In this document: piece after piece, positions 10,022 through 21,590 of the stretch
Numbering within the stretch: position 1 is the first letter of the stretch
Layout: every line of letters begins with the position of its first letter
DNA from: Rhizomys pruinosus
Taxonomy: Eukaryota > Chordata > Mammalia > Rodentia > Spalacidae
Direction: 5' to 3'
NCBI GenBank assembly: GCA_009823505.1
Contig: VZQC01000343.1
Location: 741,823-805,822, forward strand
DNA length: 64,000 nt
Position numbers and translations under genes: made by a program
Notes under the pieces: model-generated
Database searches by the model: none
What the model was told of the DNA's origin: nothing
The model's input: only the letters and a program-made list of their open reading frames with translations

Positions 10022-12350
10022 TCACACAGATTTACTCTGCTCTAGAAAGGGTACTTCAAACATAAATAACATTCTATACAAATATTCACTACATATTAGT
10101 ATACTTTTTATTATTCTAGAAAGAACTCTCATAAAGTAGCAAGAGCAAACTGCCTTGTTGCTGTGTGGAGGCCATTCTGATGACAACTGTGAGAACACAC
10201 ATATCTGAAATATTCTCATTCATCAGCCATTGCTATCAGGGTAAAAACCTAACATGTCATAAGAAAATTGTATCACAACTGTGTATGTGTCTTCCATTGA
10301 TTCCCAATAGCACTGTGGAACTTGACAGCATGCCATTTTTCCCCTAAGCCCAGACTTCCTGTCATGTTGGTTCACAAATGAGCTTTCACTCACATATCTT
10401 CCCAATACACAAGTGCTCATTCATGTCAATCAGATCCTGTAATCCTGAATCCCTGGTCTTCCATGCTTGGACCACTAAAGCTTGCCCCCCTCAAGCCCTG
10501 CTGAAAATCTACACTATAGGAAGTTGCTTCCTTTGCTTTCAGAAGAACCCAGTGAAGGGAGCCAGACACAGGTGGAAAAATAAATAACATTTCATCTGAG
10601 ATGAGACACACTCAAAGGCTATCCAAGTTTGGAGGGGTACGCTGGCTTCTGTGTATCAGGGCAGGCTTCTCCAGAAGAGATGTGACTTCTGTGCTTACAA
10701 ATAAAAGTAAATATGACTCAGAAAGTAAAAAGAATACAATGCAGACCTGTCAACACCTACCAATGTGGACTTTCAAGGGACTCACAAGCAACACCAAATG
10801 GCTGGATGTTGTTAGTATTCAACTTCTGAGAGCATGAATCTTATTGAAATGGCCTTTGAAAAAGATGGTTACAGTTATGAAGAAGGAATACATGCATTGT
10901 GGCCCAGGAAAGTGGAATAAGTTAGGCCAGGGTGACCAACTAAGAGAGAATTGGAGTTGGCATAAGGGAACATTTGAGAGATTCCTGACATGGATTCATT
11001 GGACTTGATGCTTGTTACATTGGGTCATAATGGTGATATGTTGATTGACAGTGGTGAAGGAATACTGATGGAGGAACTGATGTTTCCAGACTTTTGCAAG
11101 CATCTTGTTCCCTGCCACCCAAGATAAGCATAGAAGCTAACTCAAAATAACCCAGCATCCCACCTCCAAAATCTCAAATTTTAGAATCATAAACTGGATT
11201 CTGGCTTAGAAGTACTTTGCATGGGGACAAGAGGGTAAAGACAAATGCTTGCTATTTCACATGACAACTTTGAGATACCTGTGGAATACGCTTATGAGTT
11301 AAGCTGATGCTGTGGTTGGTCTCTAGACCAATCACATCAAACCCTGGCAGGTTCATGGGGAAGAGTTCCCAGGAATCTGAGCTGCTTCCACTAGAGGAAA
11401 GATGGTAACTTCAAATGGTTCACATCAAGAAAGGGATTTGAGATGGAGAGTGCAGCCTAGGCTAAGAGTTTAAGGTCCCAAAGAAAGGACAAACACAACA
11501 GACTGGTGGGTTCCTCTGTGACTGTGTTCAGTCTGCGCATTTGTTCATTTTGACCAATGTGCTTCCCATCCATTATGAGGGAGGGGAATGTGGTCCGATG
11601 TTGACTATGAATAAACTTGGCTAAATCACAGTCAAACAGAAAGGAAAGGCTAGAAATTTTTTTTTTTTTTTTTGCAGCTGGCCTTGGCATTCAGGCTACA
11701 TAGGAAGACATGTGATTCAAGAGACTTCTGATCATACAGAAGTAAATCAAGACAGGAAGGATTGGGTTTTAATTGACGATCCCAAAATATAACAGTGAGA
11801 ATGAATATCTTTGAGAGGGTTGCCAACCTTATTTTTTCAAAGATATTCCAACTGATCTGGAATTCGTAATTGTAAAGAAATAGATATTCCATCGTGTACT
11901 ACTTTCTTCTGGAGGTCTATACTGGTTATAGCCATTTCCTTAACACAAGGTCCTAATGTATTGTGATTTCCAGTGTTTCAGCACAGTTAAGATCTATGAA
12001 ATGTGTTATTTTATCTACATCATTTAGAAACACCCATCATAGCAAATCAAAAACATCCCTGCATCAAGAAATGGTATATATCATCCAAACTCTTTACATC
12101 AAGTGCAACTTATTTATGAAAATTGCATTAAATTAACTAATGCTTTATAGAGTCAGCATCATGTCCAATATTTTTCTTGCTGGAACAGTGAGTTCTTACT
12201 TTGGATTGTTTGCATATTTTATTGCTAACTCTGTAGAAACATTCTTTAATATTATTAATTATATATACACATCCTCCTGTATAAAAATATCCAGTAGAAA
12301 AGGGGCACAGGGATGTAAGATGAAGGTGAGAAAACTGTTTCTATAAAAGT
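9440..12350. other. Unique sequence with a CA microsatellite
   Basis: About 2.9 kb with no gene I can support. A (CA)n tract lies at 9990-10,018 and a T run at 11,657-11,674. Short ORFs around 10,160-10,840 have no convincing exon boundaries. Confidence 0.45.
9990..10018. repeat. (CA)n microsatellite
   Basis: About 14 uninterrupted AC/CA units. Confidence 0.95.
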
Positions 12351-12351
12351 T

Positions 12352-12497
12352 CAAAGAGTAGTTTTAGCTTTTCCAACCAGAGAGGCTACCACAGCTAAGC
12401 AATACATAGAGGAGTTGTGGCTGTGTTCCAATAAAACTTTATTTAAAGAAACAGTGATTTGAATTTGGCCCCAAATGTAAAGATCATTGACTTCTAA
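12352..12497 (-). mobile_element. MER5A-like hAT-Charlie relic
   Basis: GTGGCTGTGTTCCAATAAAACTTTATTTA followed by GAATTTGGCCCC is the conserved core of MER5A, an ancient mammalian non-autonomous hAT element, here in reverse orientation and decayed. Confidence 0.75.
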
Positions 12498-13267
12498 TTT
12501 ATGACTAAAAGACTAATGGTTTGTGTGATTTTGTGGGAAAATCTCCAAGTTCATATTTTAATTCATTTTCCTTTTCAGTTTTGGCTTTAAATAAACATGT
12601 ATGGCATAACATATTATGGTTATATAGGAGTGAAGTAATATGCAAAGGGTGATAACACATGGCATTTCCTGATAGGTTTATACAAATCTGATGGAAGTCC
12701 TGATCAGGCTCATCGTCTTACCTTAGTCCTCTGAAGATTTATATACCTCTTCTTCAACCTTGAAACAAGTAGAGTATCTCACAGTGAAGTGATGTTTTCT
12801 TTAGTAATGATAGACAGAGGAGTTTCTTTATGAAAACTCAATGTACTCTAGGAAAACTAACATTGGATTGAAAAACTTGTTCCCAGCTTTTAGAGACTCT
12901 TAATTAGTAAGTATCCTCTTATGGTAAAATGCACCCTGCCCAAAAGAATCTCTAAGATGACAAGAATCCATATTGTTCTTGTGATTTAGACAAGAGGAAA
13001 CTTATCCATGCACAAAATTGATATGCCTCAAAATGTCAAATCAGAGTTACTTGGTTTGATGTGCCTCCCTTTCTGTATTTATTACTAAACCCTAGTCAAT
13101 ATTTATTATCAAAGCTGTCACCCAGAGATGATTTCAATCGGTGCTGAGTTTCTTCTTCAATCAGTCATTTTTTGGCATTAAATGTGTGTGCAGTGGTCAA
13201 ACCGGAATGGAATGGAATGTAAGCTTCTGCCAACAACTCTTCTGCTTCTGGCTGCAAGAAAGTTTCT

Positions 13268-13302
<35 letters not shown>

Positions 13303-13924
13303 TTTTCAACATGAGTCACATAGAAGATTTATCTGAAGAGCACATCAAGGGGTGAAAACCAGTTATAGAGAATAAACAAATCTATATTGGTCCATATTAG
13401 AAAGTGGGCTCTGAGTCACAGCTCCAGTTATTATTTTGTTCACTGTAGAGCCTAATTCCTGATCTCTTCATTTAGAACACGTCTGGATGGAATATGTCAA
13501 CTTATGAAAGAACATACCAGAAGTCAGGATTTGCTTTTATTGCTCTGGATATAGAAATTATCATTAGGGTATTCAGACAGGGTGACATTAAGAGTTAATA
13601 ATATCTGAAGGACTCTTTTTTTTCAGATTTTAGATCAACAGCTTAAAGAAATTAATAGTGATAAAGCTCAGAATTAAATCAATGTGCCTTCTAGACTATT
13701 TAAGGATTTAACTAGACCATATATGGTACTAAGAATCTGACACCAGCTGCTGTTTCTGATGGATGTATTAACTGAGGAGTCCTGACAGGAATGCGATAGG
13801 TTAACTTTGTACAGCTTGTGAGACTGTATCTCCCTTCTGCCTCATTCATCTGGTATAAGTAACATGCCAATGTACTTTAGAATGGCTATCACCCATCATG
13901 TGCATTGCCCTAGCTTCTGCTGCT
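12498..13924. other. Unique sequence with a long T tract
   Basis: No exon or gene recognised. A homopolymer of about 31 T lies at 13,269-13,299 and may be the tail of an old minus-strand retroposon whose body I cannot identify. Confidence 0.4.
13269..13299. repeat. Poly(T) tract
   Basis: About 31 consecutive T after CTCTC and before GCTTTTTCAAC. Confidence 0.9.
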
Positions 13925-14125
13925 TCTCAGTCTGAGTTTCTCCACCTCAGCATTGTCTTTTATAGCTGGGTGCTCTTTGCTTATAGGACCTGTCCACTGC
14001 AGGATATTTGCCAGTATCCCCGAGCTACAACTCTCTAGAATCCTTCCCTAACCCAGGGTCATGACATCTAAAATGTCTGCAGATATTGTTCAGGGCCCCT
14101 AGGCAGAATTGGCTTAGTTGAAACT
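13925..14125 (+). mobile_element. Ancient hAT-type (MER class) DNA transposon relic
   Basis: Contains CACCTCAGCATTGTC, GGACCTGTCCACTGCAGGATATTTGCCAGTATCCC and AAAATGTCTGCAGATATTGTTCAGGGCCCC, in the same order as the copies at 34,775-34,925 and 36,570-36,785. This is the mammalian non-autonomous family whose intact end reads TTGAGAACC; I do not assign the MER number. Confidence 0.6.
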
Positions 14126-15055
14126 ATTGCAGACTGATTTTGATGTCATTTTAAAAAAATGGCTGCATCCACATGTAGCGTGTGGAGACTTATAGGTTTT
14201 CCCGGGACAACAGGTTTATGTGCCTCATCCTAATGCAATTAGGAAGTAGCAGCACCCAATCTGGTTCACTTTGGCCTTTCAAGAACGGGGAAGAATTTTA
14301 GAGGTTCACTCTGCAGAACTTTTTGACATCTTCCACTCTTGCAATAGCAGCCTGGAAATGTAACCATTTCCTGCCTGCAAAGACTACATACTCAAATCTG
14401 AGCCTTATTGTCCTTCCTGAAGGTTTCAGTTTTTCTGCAAAGTACGCAGAGTGAGTTCAGGCAACAGCGAATGAGAACAGCAATTTTAAGTCGGTTTTTT
14501 TTTTTTTCACCTAATTCCCAAAGGAAAGACTTTAAAATTCTCAGTAAGAAGAAATGACTGTGGAGTTTATGATGGCTTTTCTATTTGCTTTTACAATTAT
14601 GTTATTACTGAGCTCAGGCTTCATGGCTGGAAACACTTCAAACGTTTAGAACAGACTACTATGAAAGGCAAGAGCGTTGAAGAAACCAGGTGGCGATTTG
14701 AAAAACAAGCATTTTGTTTTGGTTTTAAGAATAAGAAAAACTGTTTTCCTGTCTCATTAAATCCTGTCCTATGTTGAGAAGAGAAGACTGCTCCTTAAAG
14801 CTTGGGGGTAGACATTTGCATTATGTTGTTTACTGTCATGTGCTTTTGTGAAAATCTACATACAAAAAACCTTCCAGGTAGTGATATGCACTTGAACCTG
14901 AAACCAGAATCAGCTTCTCTTTTGGAAATGTGAAGATAAGATTTTTCAGTTTGGAGATAAGATAAAATAATCTGATAGGACTACCCTGTCAAAAGGGGGT
15001 GGCAATAATTCAGATATCTACTACCCAGTAACTATCTGTTATTTAATTTAAAAAA
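14126..15055. other. Unique sequence, no feature seen
   Basis: No gene, exon or repeat recognised. Confidence 0.4.
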
Positions 15056-15252
15056 TTTTTCATGTGGGATATGAATATTTTGCCTGAATGTATGTAAATA
15101 CTGTCATGCTTATCCACAGAAGTCAGAAGAAGGCGTTGGATCTCCTGGAAATGGAGTTTCAGATGGTCATTACCCACCATGTGGGTGTTGGGAACTGAAC
15201 CCAGGTCCTCTTTAGGAGCAGCCAGTGCTCTTAACCACTGAGCATCATCCTA
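15056..15252 (-). mobile_element. Old B2/B3 SINE
   Basis: Minus-strand copy: CAGAAGTCAGAAGAAGGCGTTGGAT, ACCCACCATGTGGGTGTTGGGAACTGAACCC, GCTCTTAACCACTGAGCATCATCC. Diverged and with a single copy of the segment duplicated in young B2s. Confidence 0.85.
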
Positions 15253-15595
15253 TTTGATTTTTTAAGCTTTAGTGATTCAGGGAATCTATTTGAAAATATT
15301 GCCCACCATGTTGTTCTTTTGTTATCAGTCCAGGGCCTTTCCTTGTTCTTTAACACAAAGCCCTGATCTGGAGGGCTAAAGTTCAAGATCCCATTGAAAA
15401 AAACAAGCAAGGCCAGATGGCTGCCTGCATGAAAGTTCTTACCTCAATCTCTTTCCCTCTACATTGTAACTTTTCTCCTTGAGTTCATATAGTGTAAAAG
15501 TTATGATGGATATTATATCAAACTGGGTCAAGTGCATGTCTTTATCTTGATAAGAATTTTAGAAAGTCTTCATAGTATTTTCCAGATTCTTTTCT
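15253..15595. other. Unique sequence, no feature seen
   Basis: No recognised element or exon. Confidence 0.35.
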
Positions 15596-15734
15596 TTTTG
15601 TTGTTATTAGTGCATCTTTGTAACACAAATCAAGGGTTACATTATGACAGTCTTATGTATACTTATCATGTACTTTCCTCATATCCTTTATCCCATTTCT
15701 TCCTCATCCCCTTCTTCTTCCCACTGGCCATCTT

Positions 15735-15900
15735 TTTATTTATTTATTTATTTTTTGGTCTTTTCAAGACAGGGTCTTGATGTGGCCCCAGCTGTCCTGG
15801 AACTCACTCTGTAGACCAGGCTGGCCTTGAACTCACAAAGATCCACCTTCCTCTGCCTCCCGAGTCCTAGGACTAAAGGTGTGTGCCACCATGCCTGGCT
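15735..15900 (-). mobile_element. B1 SINE nested in LINE-1
   Basis: Minus-strand B1 with a TTTA-rich tail, GGTCTTTTCAAGACAGGG start and CCATGCCTGGCT end. Exact 15-bp duplication CCCACTGGCCATCTT at 15,720-15,734 and 15,901-15,915. Confidence 0.95.
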
Positions 15901-15990
15901 CCCACTGGCCATCTTACTCTTCCTAATACCCTTTTATTTTCATGCCATATATATGAACATATATGTTTAAATCCAGATTCTGCATGTGAG

Positions 15991-15993
<3 letters not shown>

Positions 15994-16031
<38 letters not shown>
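15994..16031. repeat. (TA)n microsatellite
   Basis: Uninterrupted AT/TA dinucleotides of nearly 40 bases. Confidence 0.95.
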
Positions 16032-16033
<2 letters not shown>

Positions 16034-16115
16034 TTTAGCTTATTCCACTTAATGTAACAATCTCCAATTTCCTGCAAATGACATACTTTTGTTCCTCTTT
16101 ATGGTGACTACTTCA

Positions 16116-16117
<2 letters not shown>

Positions 16118-16151
<34 letters not shown>
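16118..16151. repeat. (TG)n microsatellite
   Basis: About 16 TG units within the LINE-1 relic. Confidence 0.95.
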
Positions 16152-16556
16152 ATGTGTATGATGTTCTTCATCTATTCATTTGTTTAGACACCTAAGCTGG
16201 TTCCATTTTCTGACTATTGATAATGGCACAGCAATAAACAGGGTTTTACAAGTATCTCTGCGGCATGCTGATTTAGATTCTTTCAGATATATATCCAAGA
16301 GTGAAATCGTGGTCCATATAAATGATAGCTCAATTTTTAGATTTTTGAAGAACATCCATACTGACGTCCATAGTGGCTGAATAATGTATTCCCACCAACA
16401 GTGTGAAGGTGTTCATTTTCCTCTATATCTTTATCAACATTTCTTTCCATTTCTTGTCCTATTGATAGTCATTCTACATTTATCTATTGGCTAAAGATGT
16501 TGACATTTTCCATATATCTATATTGCTCATTTTCTTTTATTTTAAGTAGATTATTT

Positions 16557-16787
16557 TATTTGTTTTTTAATTTTATTTATTTTTGTATGTGTATGAGTGT
16601 ACTGTGTGCATGTAGGTTTGTGCACTCATGTCGTGCAGTGCCACAGAGATCAGAAAAGGGTATCAGATTCCCTTGGAACTGGAGTTGAAGACGGTTCTCA
16701 GCCACCATGTGAGTGCTGGAGATTGAACCCGAGTCCTCTGTAAGAGTGGTCAGTGCTCTTAACTGCTAGGCCATCTCTCCAGCCCGT
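16557..16787 (-). mobile_element. B2 SINE nested in LINE-1
   Basis: Minus-strand B2 from TTGTTTTTTAATTTTATTT tail to CCATCTCTCCAGCCC head. It has only one CTTGGAACTGGAGTT unit before AAGACGG, so it belongs to the subfamily without the internal duplication. Confidence 0.92.
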
Positions 16788-16971
16788 TCATTTACATTTC
16801 TTCTATTGAGAACTGGTTGGATCATTTGGGGCTTTAAACCTTTGAGTTCTTTATATATCCTAGATATTAAGCCTTAGATGAATACCCAGCAAAGCTTTTC
16901 TCTCATTCTCTCTGCTACCTTTACTCTGTTTATTGTTTGTTTCCCTGTGCAAAAGACTTTAAAAAAATTTT

Positions 16972-17211
16972 TTTTAATTTTATTTGTTTTTGTATGTGTA
17001 TGAGTGTACTGTCTGCCTGTAGGTCTGTGCACCCATGTCGTGCAATGCCGCGGAGGTCAGAAGAGGGTCTCAGATTCCCCTGGAACTGGAGTTCTCCTGG
17101 AATTGGAGTTACAGATGGTTCTTAGCCGCCATGTGGGTGCTGGGAATCGAACCCGGGTCCTCTGCAAGAGCAGTTGGTGCTCTTAACCGCTAGGCCATCT
17201 CTCCAGCCCCA
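16972..17211 (-). mobile_element. B2 SINE, young subfamily, nested in LINE-1
   Basis: Nearly consensus minus-strand copy with the two-unit internal block. Flanked by GCAAAAGACTTT (about 16,949) and GCAGAAGACTTT (about 17,213), an imperfect target-site duplication. Confidence 0.93.
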
Positions 17212-17416
17212 AGCAGAAGACTTTTTAATTTTGTGAAATTCTATTTGTGAATTCTTGCTATTATTTCCTGAGTTGCTAGAATTCTATTTAAAAAGTTTTT
17301 GCCTGGGCTTATATCTTGCAGTATTCTCCCTGTATTATTTCTTGTTGGTCTTCCACCTCGATTGTACACAACGTGTTTACAAATGTACTGTCTTTCCTTA
17401 TGGTTCTCTGTCAATT

Positions 17417-17535
17417 TGGGGGGAAGACAGAGTTTCCCTGTAGCCCTAGTTGACCTGGAAGTTGCTATGTAGACCAGGCTTGCTTTGAACTGTAGAGATC
17501 TGCCTGCCTCTGCCTCCAGAGTTCTGGAATGATCT
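17417..17535 (-). mobile_element. Old B1 SINE
   Basis: Minus-strand B1 remnant: GACAGAGTTTCCCTGTAGCCC, GACCAGGCTTGCTTTGAACT, CTGCCTGCCTCTGCCTCC. Diverged. Confidence 0.85.
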
Positions 17536-17716
17536 AGTGAAACAACTCCAAAATTATCATTGGCTAAAAATTAGCACTTGGTAAACTAAGGCAGGCAGGT
17601 TGTGTAGAACATTAAAGAAGTGGCTATTTTTAATTTATTGAGTTAGTTCATGCTATGGGAAGAATTTTTCATACTTTTCAGTTGTTGAGAATAGTATCTT
17701 AAGAAACAGCATTTAC

Positions 17717-17872
17717 GTTGGGCATGGTGGCACAAGCCTTTAATCCTAGCACTTGGGAGGCAGAGGCAGGCGGATCGCTGTGAGTTCAAGGCCAGCCTGG
17801 TCTATATAGTGAGTTCCAGGACAGTTGGAGCTACAGGGAGACCCTGTCTCAAAAAGACAAAAAAAAAAAAGT
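17717..17872 (+). mobile_element. B1 SINE
   Basis: TTGGGCATGGTGGCACAAGCC to GAGACCCTGTCTCAAAAAGACAAAAA; nearly full length and little diverged. Confidence 0.93.
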
Positions 17873-18174
17873 AACATTTCAAATGATGAAATCTCAGTTC
17901 TATACAACTGCAAAGAACAGAAATTGGTGAATATCAATCTTCTATCATGCCTTGTAAGAAAGAACATCCTATTATCACATGAACATAACATAACATAAAC
18001 ATGCTCAAAACATCAAATCAATCCGCTTCCCATTAGTGTGAAGGATGCAAAGATGCAATATAAGCCTTTGGGCATTGGCATACATTTCCAAATTACCAAA
18101 CTTTAGACTACTAGTCTCACAGAATTCTACTGAAGAGGATGCCCAACCTTATCACTTGTCTATAGAGCCATACC
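17873..18174. other. Unique sequence, no feature seen
   Basis: No recognised element or exon. Confidence 0.35.
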
Positions 18175-18189
18175 TTGATGTTGTGAATT

Positions 18190-18412
18190 TTTTTATAATT
18201 TTATTTATTTTTATGTGTATGAATGTACTGTCTGCATGTAGGTCTGTGTACCCATGTCGTGCAATGCCGCAGAGGTCAGAAGAGGGCGTCGGATTCCCCT
18301 GGGACTGGAGTCAAAGACGGTTCTCAGCGGCCATGTGGGTGCTGGGAATCAAACCTGGGTCCTCTGCAAGAGCAGTCGGCACTCTTAACCACTAGGCCAT
18401 CTCTCCAGCCCC
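18190..18412 (-). mobile_element. B2 SINE
   Basis: Minus-strand B2 with a single CTGGGACTGGAGTC unit then AAAGACGG. Flanked by GATGTTGTGAAT (about 18,178) and AATGTTGTGAAT (about 18,412). Confidence 0.93.
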
Positions 18413-18429
18413 AATGTTGTGAATATTTA

Positions 18430-18655
18430 CTGTCTTTTTTTGTATTTATTTTACATATATGAGTGCATATTGCCTACATATATTAAGTGTACCCATGTTG
18501 TGAAATGCCTGTGGATGTCAGAAGAGGGCATTTGATCCCCGGGAACTGGGGTTACAGACAGTTGTTACCCCTCACGTGGGTGCTAGGAATGGATCTCTTG
18601 TCCTCTATAACAGAAGCTAGTGCTCTTAACTGCTGAGCCATCTCTCTAGTCCCTC
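18430..18655 (-). mobile_element. Old B2/B3 SINE
   Basis: TTATTTTACATATATGAGTGCATATTGCC through GTGCTCTTAACTGCTGAGCCATCTCTCTAGTCCC, a diverged minus-strand copy next to the younger B2. Confidence 0.88.
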
Positions 18656-18713
18656 TTACTGTCTTTGTCATCTAAATTTTGCTGTTATTTTTGCCCCCAA
18701 AGTTGTTCTTCAA

Positions 18714-18716
18714 TAT

Positions 18717-18759
<43 letters not shown>

Positions 18760-18762
18760 TTC
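18714..18762. repeat. (TTTA)n microsatellite
   Basis: ATTT/TTTA tetranucleotide array of about twelve units. Confidence 0.95.
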
Positions 18763-19001
18763 ATGTACATATGTCTATGATGTGTGTTTATTAACATATG
18801 TGCATGTTTGTGTGTGATTGAAAATGCCCCCATTCTATGACACAGGTTTAGGGGCCATGGACAAGCTCGTGGGTTAGTCCTTGCCTTCAACCTTGTCTGA
18901 GACAAGGCCTCTTGTTTGCCACTGTGCACTCCAGGTTAGCTGACTGGGAGCTTCTGAGGATTCTTCTGTCTCTGCCTTTCATTTGCCTTAAGAGAACCCA
19001 G

Positions 19002-19041
<40 letters not shown>

Positions 19042-19142
19042 AACATATCTATATTAAAATGAGGTATTGGTATATATAAGAACTCAGGGTCTCAAGCTTC
19101 TGTGCCAAGTGCTTTTATCCATAAACCACCTCCTCATCCCAT
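18763..19142 (-). mobile_element. RSINE1/B4-type SINE containing a CA array
   Basis: TGAGACAAGGCCTCTTG, CACTCCAGGTTAGCTGACTGGGAGCTTC and CTCCTGTCTCTGCC-like blocks, then after a (CA)n at 19,002-19,037 the tRNA-like end AACTCAGGGTCTCAAGC, GTGCTTTTATCCATAAACCACCTCC. This order on the minus strand (ID-like part, then B1-like part) fits RSINE1/B4. Confidence 0.65.
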
Positions 19143-19624
19143 CCACCTATAATTTCAATATTATTGTCACAAAGCACTACTTTAGGGTCACTGATTATAC
19201 ACAATATATTTGTAGATACTGGACAGAAAGAAATTTGACCTATTTTTTCATTTAAAAAGTATAAAAACCAAGTAGAAGAAATGAGAAAGAAGACAGAGAG
19301 AAAAAAACAGACAGACAGAGAGATAGAGTGACAAAGAGAGAATGCAAAAGATAAAATAACATGTACTCCATTCCCAATGATGATGAATGATTTAGCTAAA
19401 CACTAAAGAATGAGGGCTAAAATTTCAGCAAAGATTTTGAGAGTAAGCATATGATTTGGTTTTACTTTTACCCATTACATATTATGTTTGGCTTCTGGAA
19501 AGAAAACTGAAATAGGAGTGTGTCAGGATTGTGTTAAACAATGCAAGAGCTAATTTCTTCATATACATAAAACAAGTGAAAAGATTTATATAGTATAGCA
19601 GTTCATGATGTTGCACCTCAAGTT
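19143..19624. other. Unique sequence with a GA-rich patch
   Basis: Bases about 19,290-19,345 are rich in GACAGA/GAGA. Nothing else recognised. Confidence 0.35.
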
Positions 19625-19625
19625 T

Positions 19626-19845
19626 CCTTTTGCTTTTTGAGACAGAGTCTCATATACCCTAAGCTTGTTTCAAACTCACTTGATAGGCAAGAACTTCTCC
19701 TTTTCCTGCTTATACCTCCAGAATGTTTTATTGCTAAAGATGTTTATTACCTACCACATCCATTTATGTGATGCCGGGGACTGAAACCAGAACTTCGTGT
19801 TTGGAGTCAACCATTCTGCCAAATGAGCCACATCCATAGCCTATG
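19626..19845 (-). mobile_element. B4-type SINE (ID joined to B1)
   Basis: On the minus strand an ID-like tRNA head (GGGACTGAAACCAGAACTTCGTG, CCAAATGAGCCACATCCATAGCC in plus notation) is followed by a worn B1 (TTTTTGAGACAGAGTCTC, CCAGAATG). ID followed by B1 is the definition of the rodent B4 family. Confidence 0.6.
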
Positions 19846-20171
19846 CCTCAGATTTCCTGTTCTGTCATTCTTGGTATGGCTTTTCACATTGTTTGTGTCT
19901 TGGGTGTCTTATGCATAAATAATGACTGATATATCTACAGCTGCATCTCACACAGTAATATAAGGAAGAAGGAATATCAAGAGGACATCTTTGGTGAGAC
20001 AGCTTCTTTTCAGTAATTTCCAAGTAGACTTGCACCCAACCCTTGGTCTGCAATATCAGTAAATTTTTCTGCTATGTATTATTATCACTTAATCCAGTAT
20101 TGTCTTTTCAATAAGTAACAGGAGAATGGGTTATTGTGTAGACAATATGCAAGCTTTGGTATATAACTCAA
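19846..20171. other. Unique sequence, no feature seen
   Basis: No recognised element or exon. Confidence 0.35.
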
Positions 20172-20182
20172 TTTTTGCTAAT

Positions 20183-20427
20183 TTTTTTTGAGACAGGGTC
20201 TCCCTTAGTCCCAGCTGGCCTGGAGCCTGCTATGTAGACCAGGCTGGCCTTGAACTAACAGAGATCCACCTGCCTCTGTCTCCCGAGTGCTAGGATTAAA
20301 GTCATGCGCCACCACACCCGGCCTAAGACGGTTCTCAGCCACTATGTGGGTGCTGGAAATTGAACCTGGGTTCTCCACAAGAGCAGTCAGTGCTCTTAAC
20401 CTCTAAGCCATCTCTCCAGCCTGATGT
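20183..20427 (-). mobile_element. Chimeric B2-B1 SINE (locus B)
   Basis: Read on the minus strand: B2 head with A and B boxes (GGCTGGAGAGATGGCTTAG to GGCTGAGAACCGTCTTA, about 100 bases), then directly a complete B1 from GCCGGGTGTGGTGGCGC to its A tail. The join is at 20,322/20,323. The pair is flanked as one unit by TTTTTGCTAAT at 20,172-20,182 and 20,428-20,438, so it inserted as a composite and is not two independent insertions. The same join occurs at 54,670/54,671. Confidence 0.85.
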
Positions 20428-20438
20428 TTTTTGCTAAT

Positions 20439-21590
20439 GTTTAACAAGCAAGACACTACATAGATTTTTCTAAACAAATGTTGGGGAAAATCACAGCTAA
20501 AATCAATGCACAGATTGTTTTAGTAAATAAACTTTGATTAAGACACTGCCACACCCATTCATTTAAACTCAGCCTGTGGTTACTTTTATGATCCTGCAGA
20601 ATAATTGTAACAGAATCTATATGGCCCCCAAAATCTGAAAATATAGTCTTTCTCATATTTTACATAAAATATTGCTCAGTTCTGTTGTAGACAGATGGGA
20701 AATTAGTGACAAAATGATCAAAAAATTTGGGGTTTACAAAAGAGATACACAAAGATAACTCAATAAATGTTTGTATAAATAAGTTCTTCACTGCATTAGT
20801 TTCCAAAGAAATGTTAACTCAAAACACCAAATAATGCCACTACTTGTCCATTAAAATAGATATAATTAAGAAAGAGCAAGGAGGTAGAGAAAACTGACAC
20901 TATCAGCTGTCACATTTATATAAGAAACTAGAATTCTCAAACCTTATTGACAGTAGGTTGCTACAAATATTTGGAAAATTGTTGGATAGTTTCCAACAAT
21001 TTTGGTCTATGGATAGTTTCTTTGGGAAGCATATCCATTCTCAGAAACACCTTTGAGTATTCATCACAAACTGGTAACAAACCTACTGTCTACTGTCAAT
21101 AAGGACAGGAAAACAATCATGTTCTATTCATACAATGGAATTGTTTTTTCAGCAGTAAAAATTAAATATTATGCTTTAACCCACAAAGGAGGAAGTTCAC
21201 TTAGTTTGGACCATAGGCTATAGTATATGTGCTACAATACTTACTATAGATTAAATAAACCAGACTAAGAAGACTTCCTACTCTGTACTGTGTGATTCTA
21301 TTGATCTAAAGCTCAGAGCGAAGCCAACACTAGCCAATAGGATTGAAAATCAGGATATGGTGGCACTTAGGGGTTGCATTACAAGAGGACATTCATGACC
21401 TGAATGGGCATTGTGCTGTGGTGATCATTTCAGCATAATGCACTGATGGGTACACTTATGACTTCAGCATTTTTCTGCTTATGTGCTCTATTAAAAAGAT
21501 TCTAAAACAAAACAAAAGATATGGAAAAGAAAACCCATGTCTTTAATGATAGAGACAGCATGGCTTTCACACAGTTTTCTATTAAGAATG
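20439..21590. other. Unique sequence, no feature seen
   Basis: AT-rich; no gene or repeat recognised. The block AACCTTATTGACAGTAG (about 20,940) recurs inverted as CTACTGTCAATAAGG (about 21,089), a spaced inverted repeat that could be the remnant of a small DNA transposon. Confidence 0.35.

Larger units (their letters stand above)
15596..17405 (-). mobile_element. Old LINE-1 3' region, broken by three SINE insertions
   Basis: Segments such as CCATAGTGGCTGAATAATGTATTCCCACCAACAGTGTG, TTGAGTTCTTTATATATCCTAGATATTAAGCC and GTTTTTGCCTGGGCTTATATCTTGCAGTATT are well-known reverse-strand LINE-1 motifs. A B1 (15,735-15,900) and two B2s (about 16,557-16,787 and 16,972-17,211) split it, plus TA and TG microsatellites. 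No intact coding part. Confidence 0.75.
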
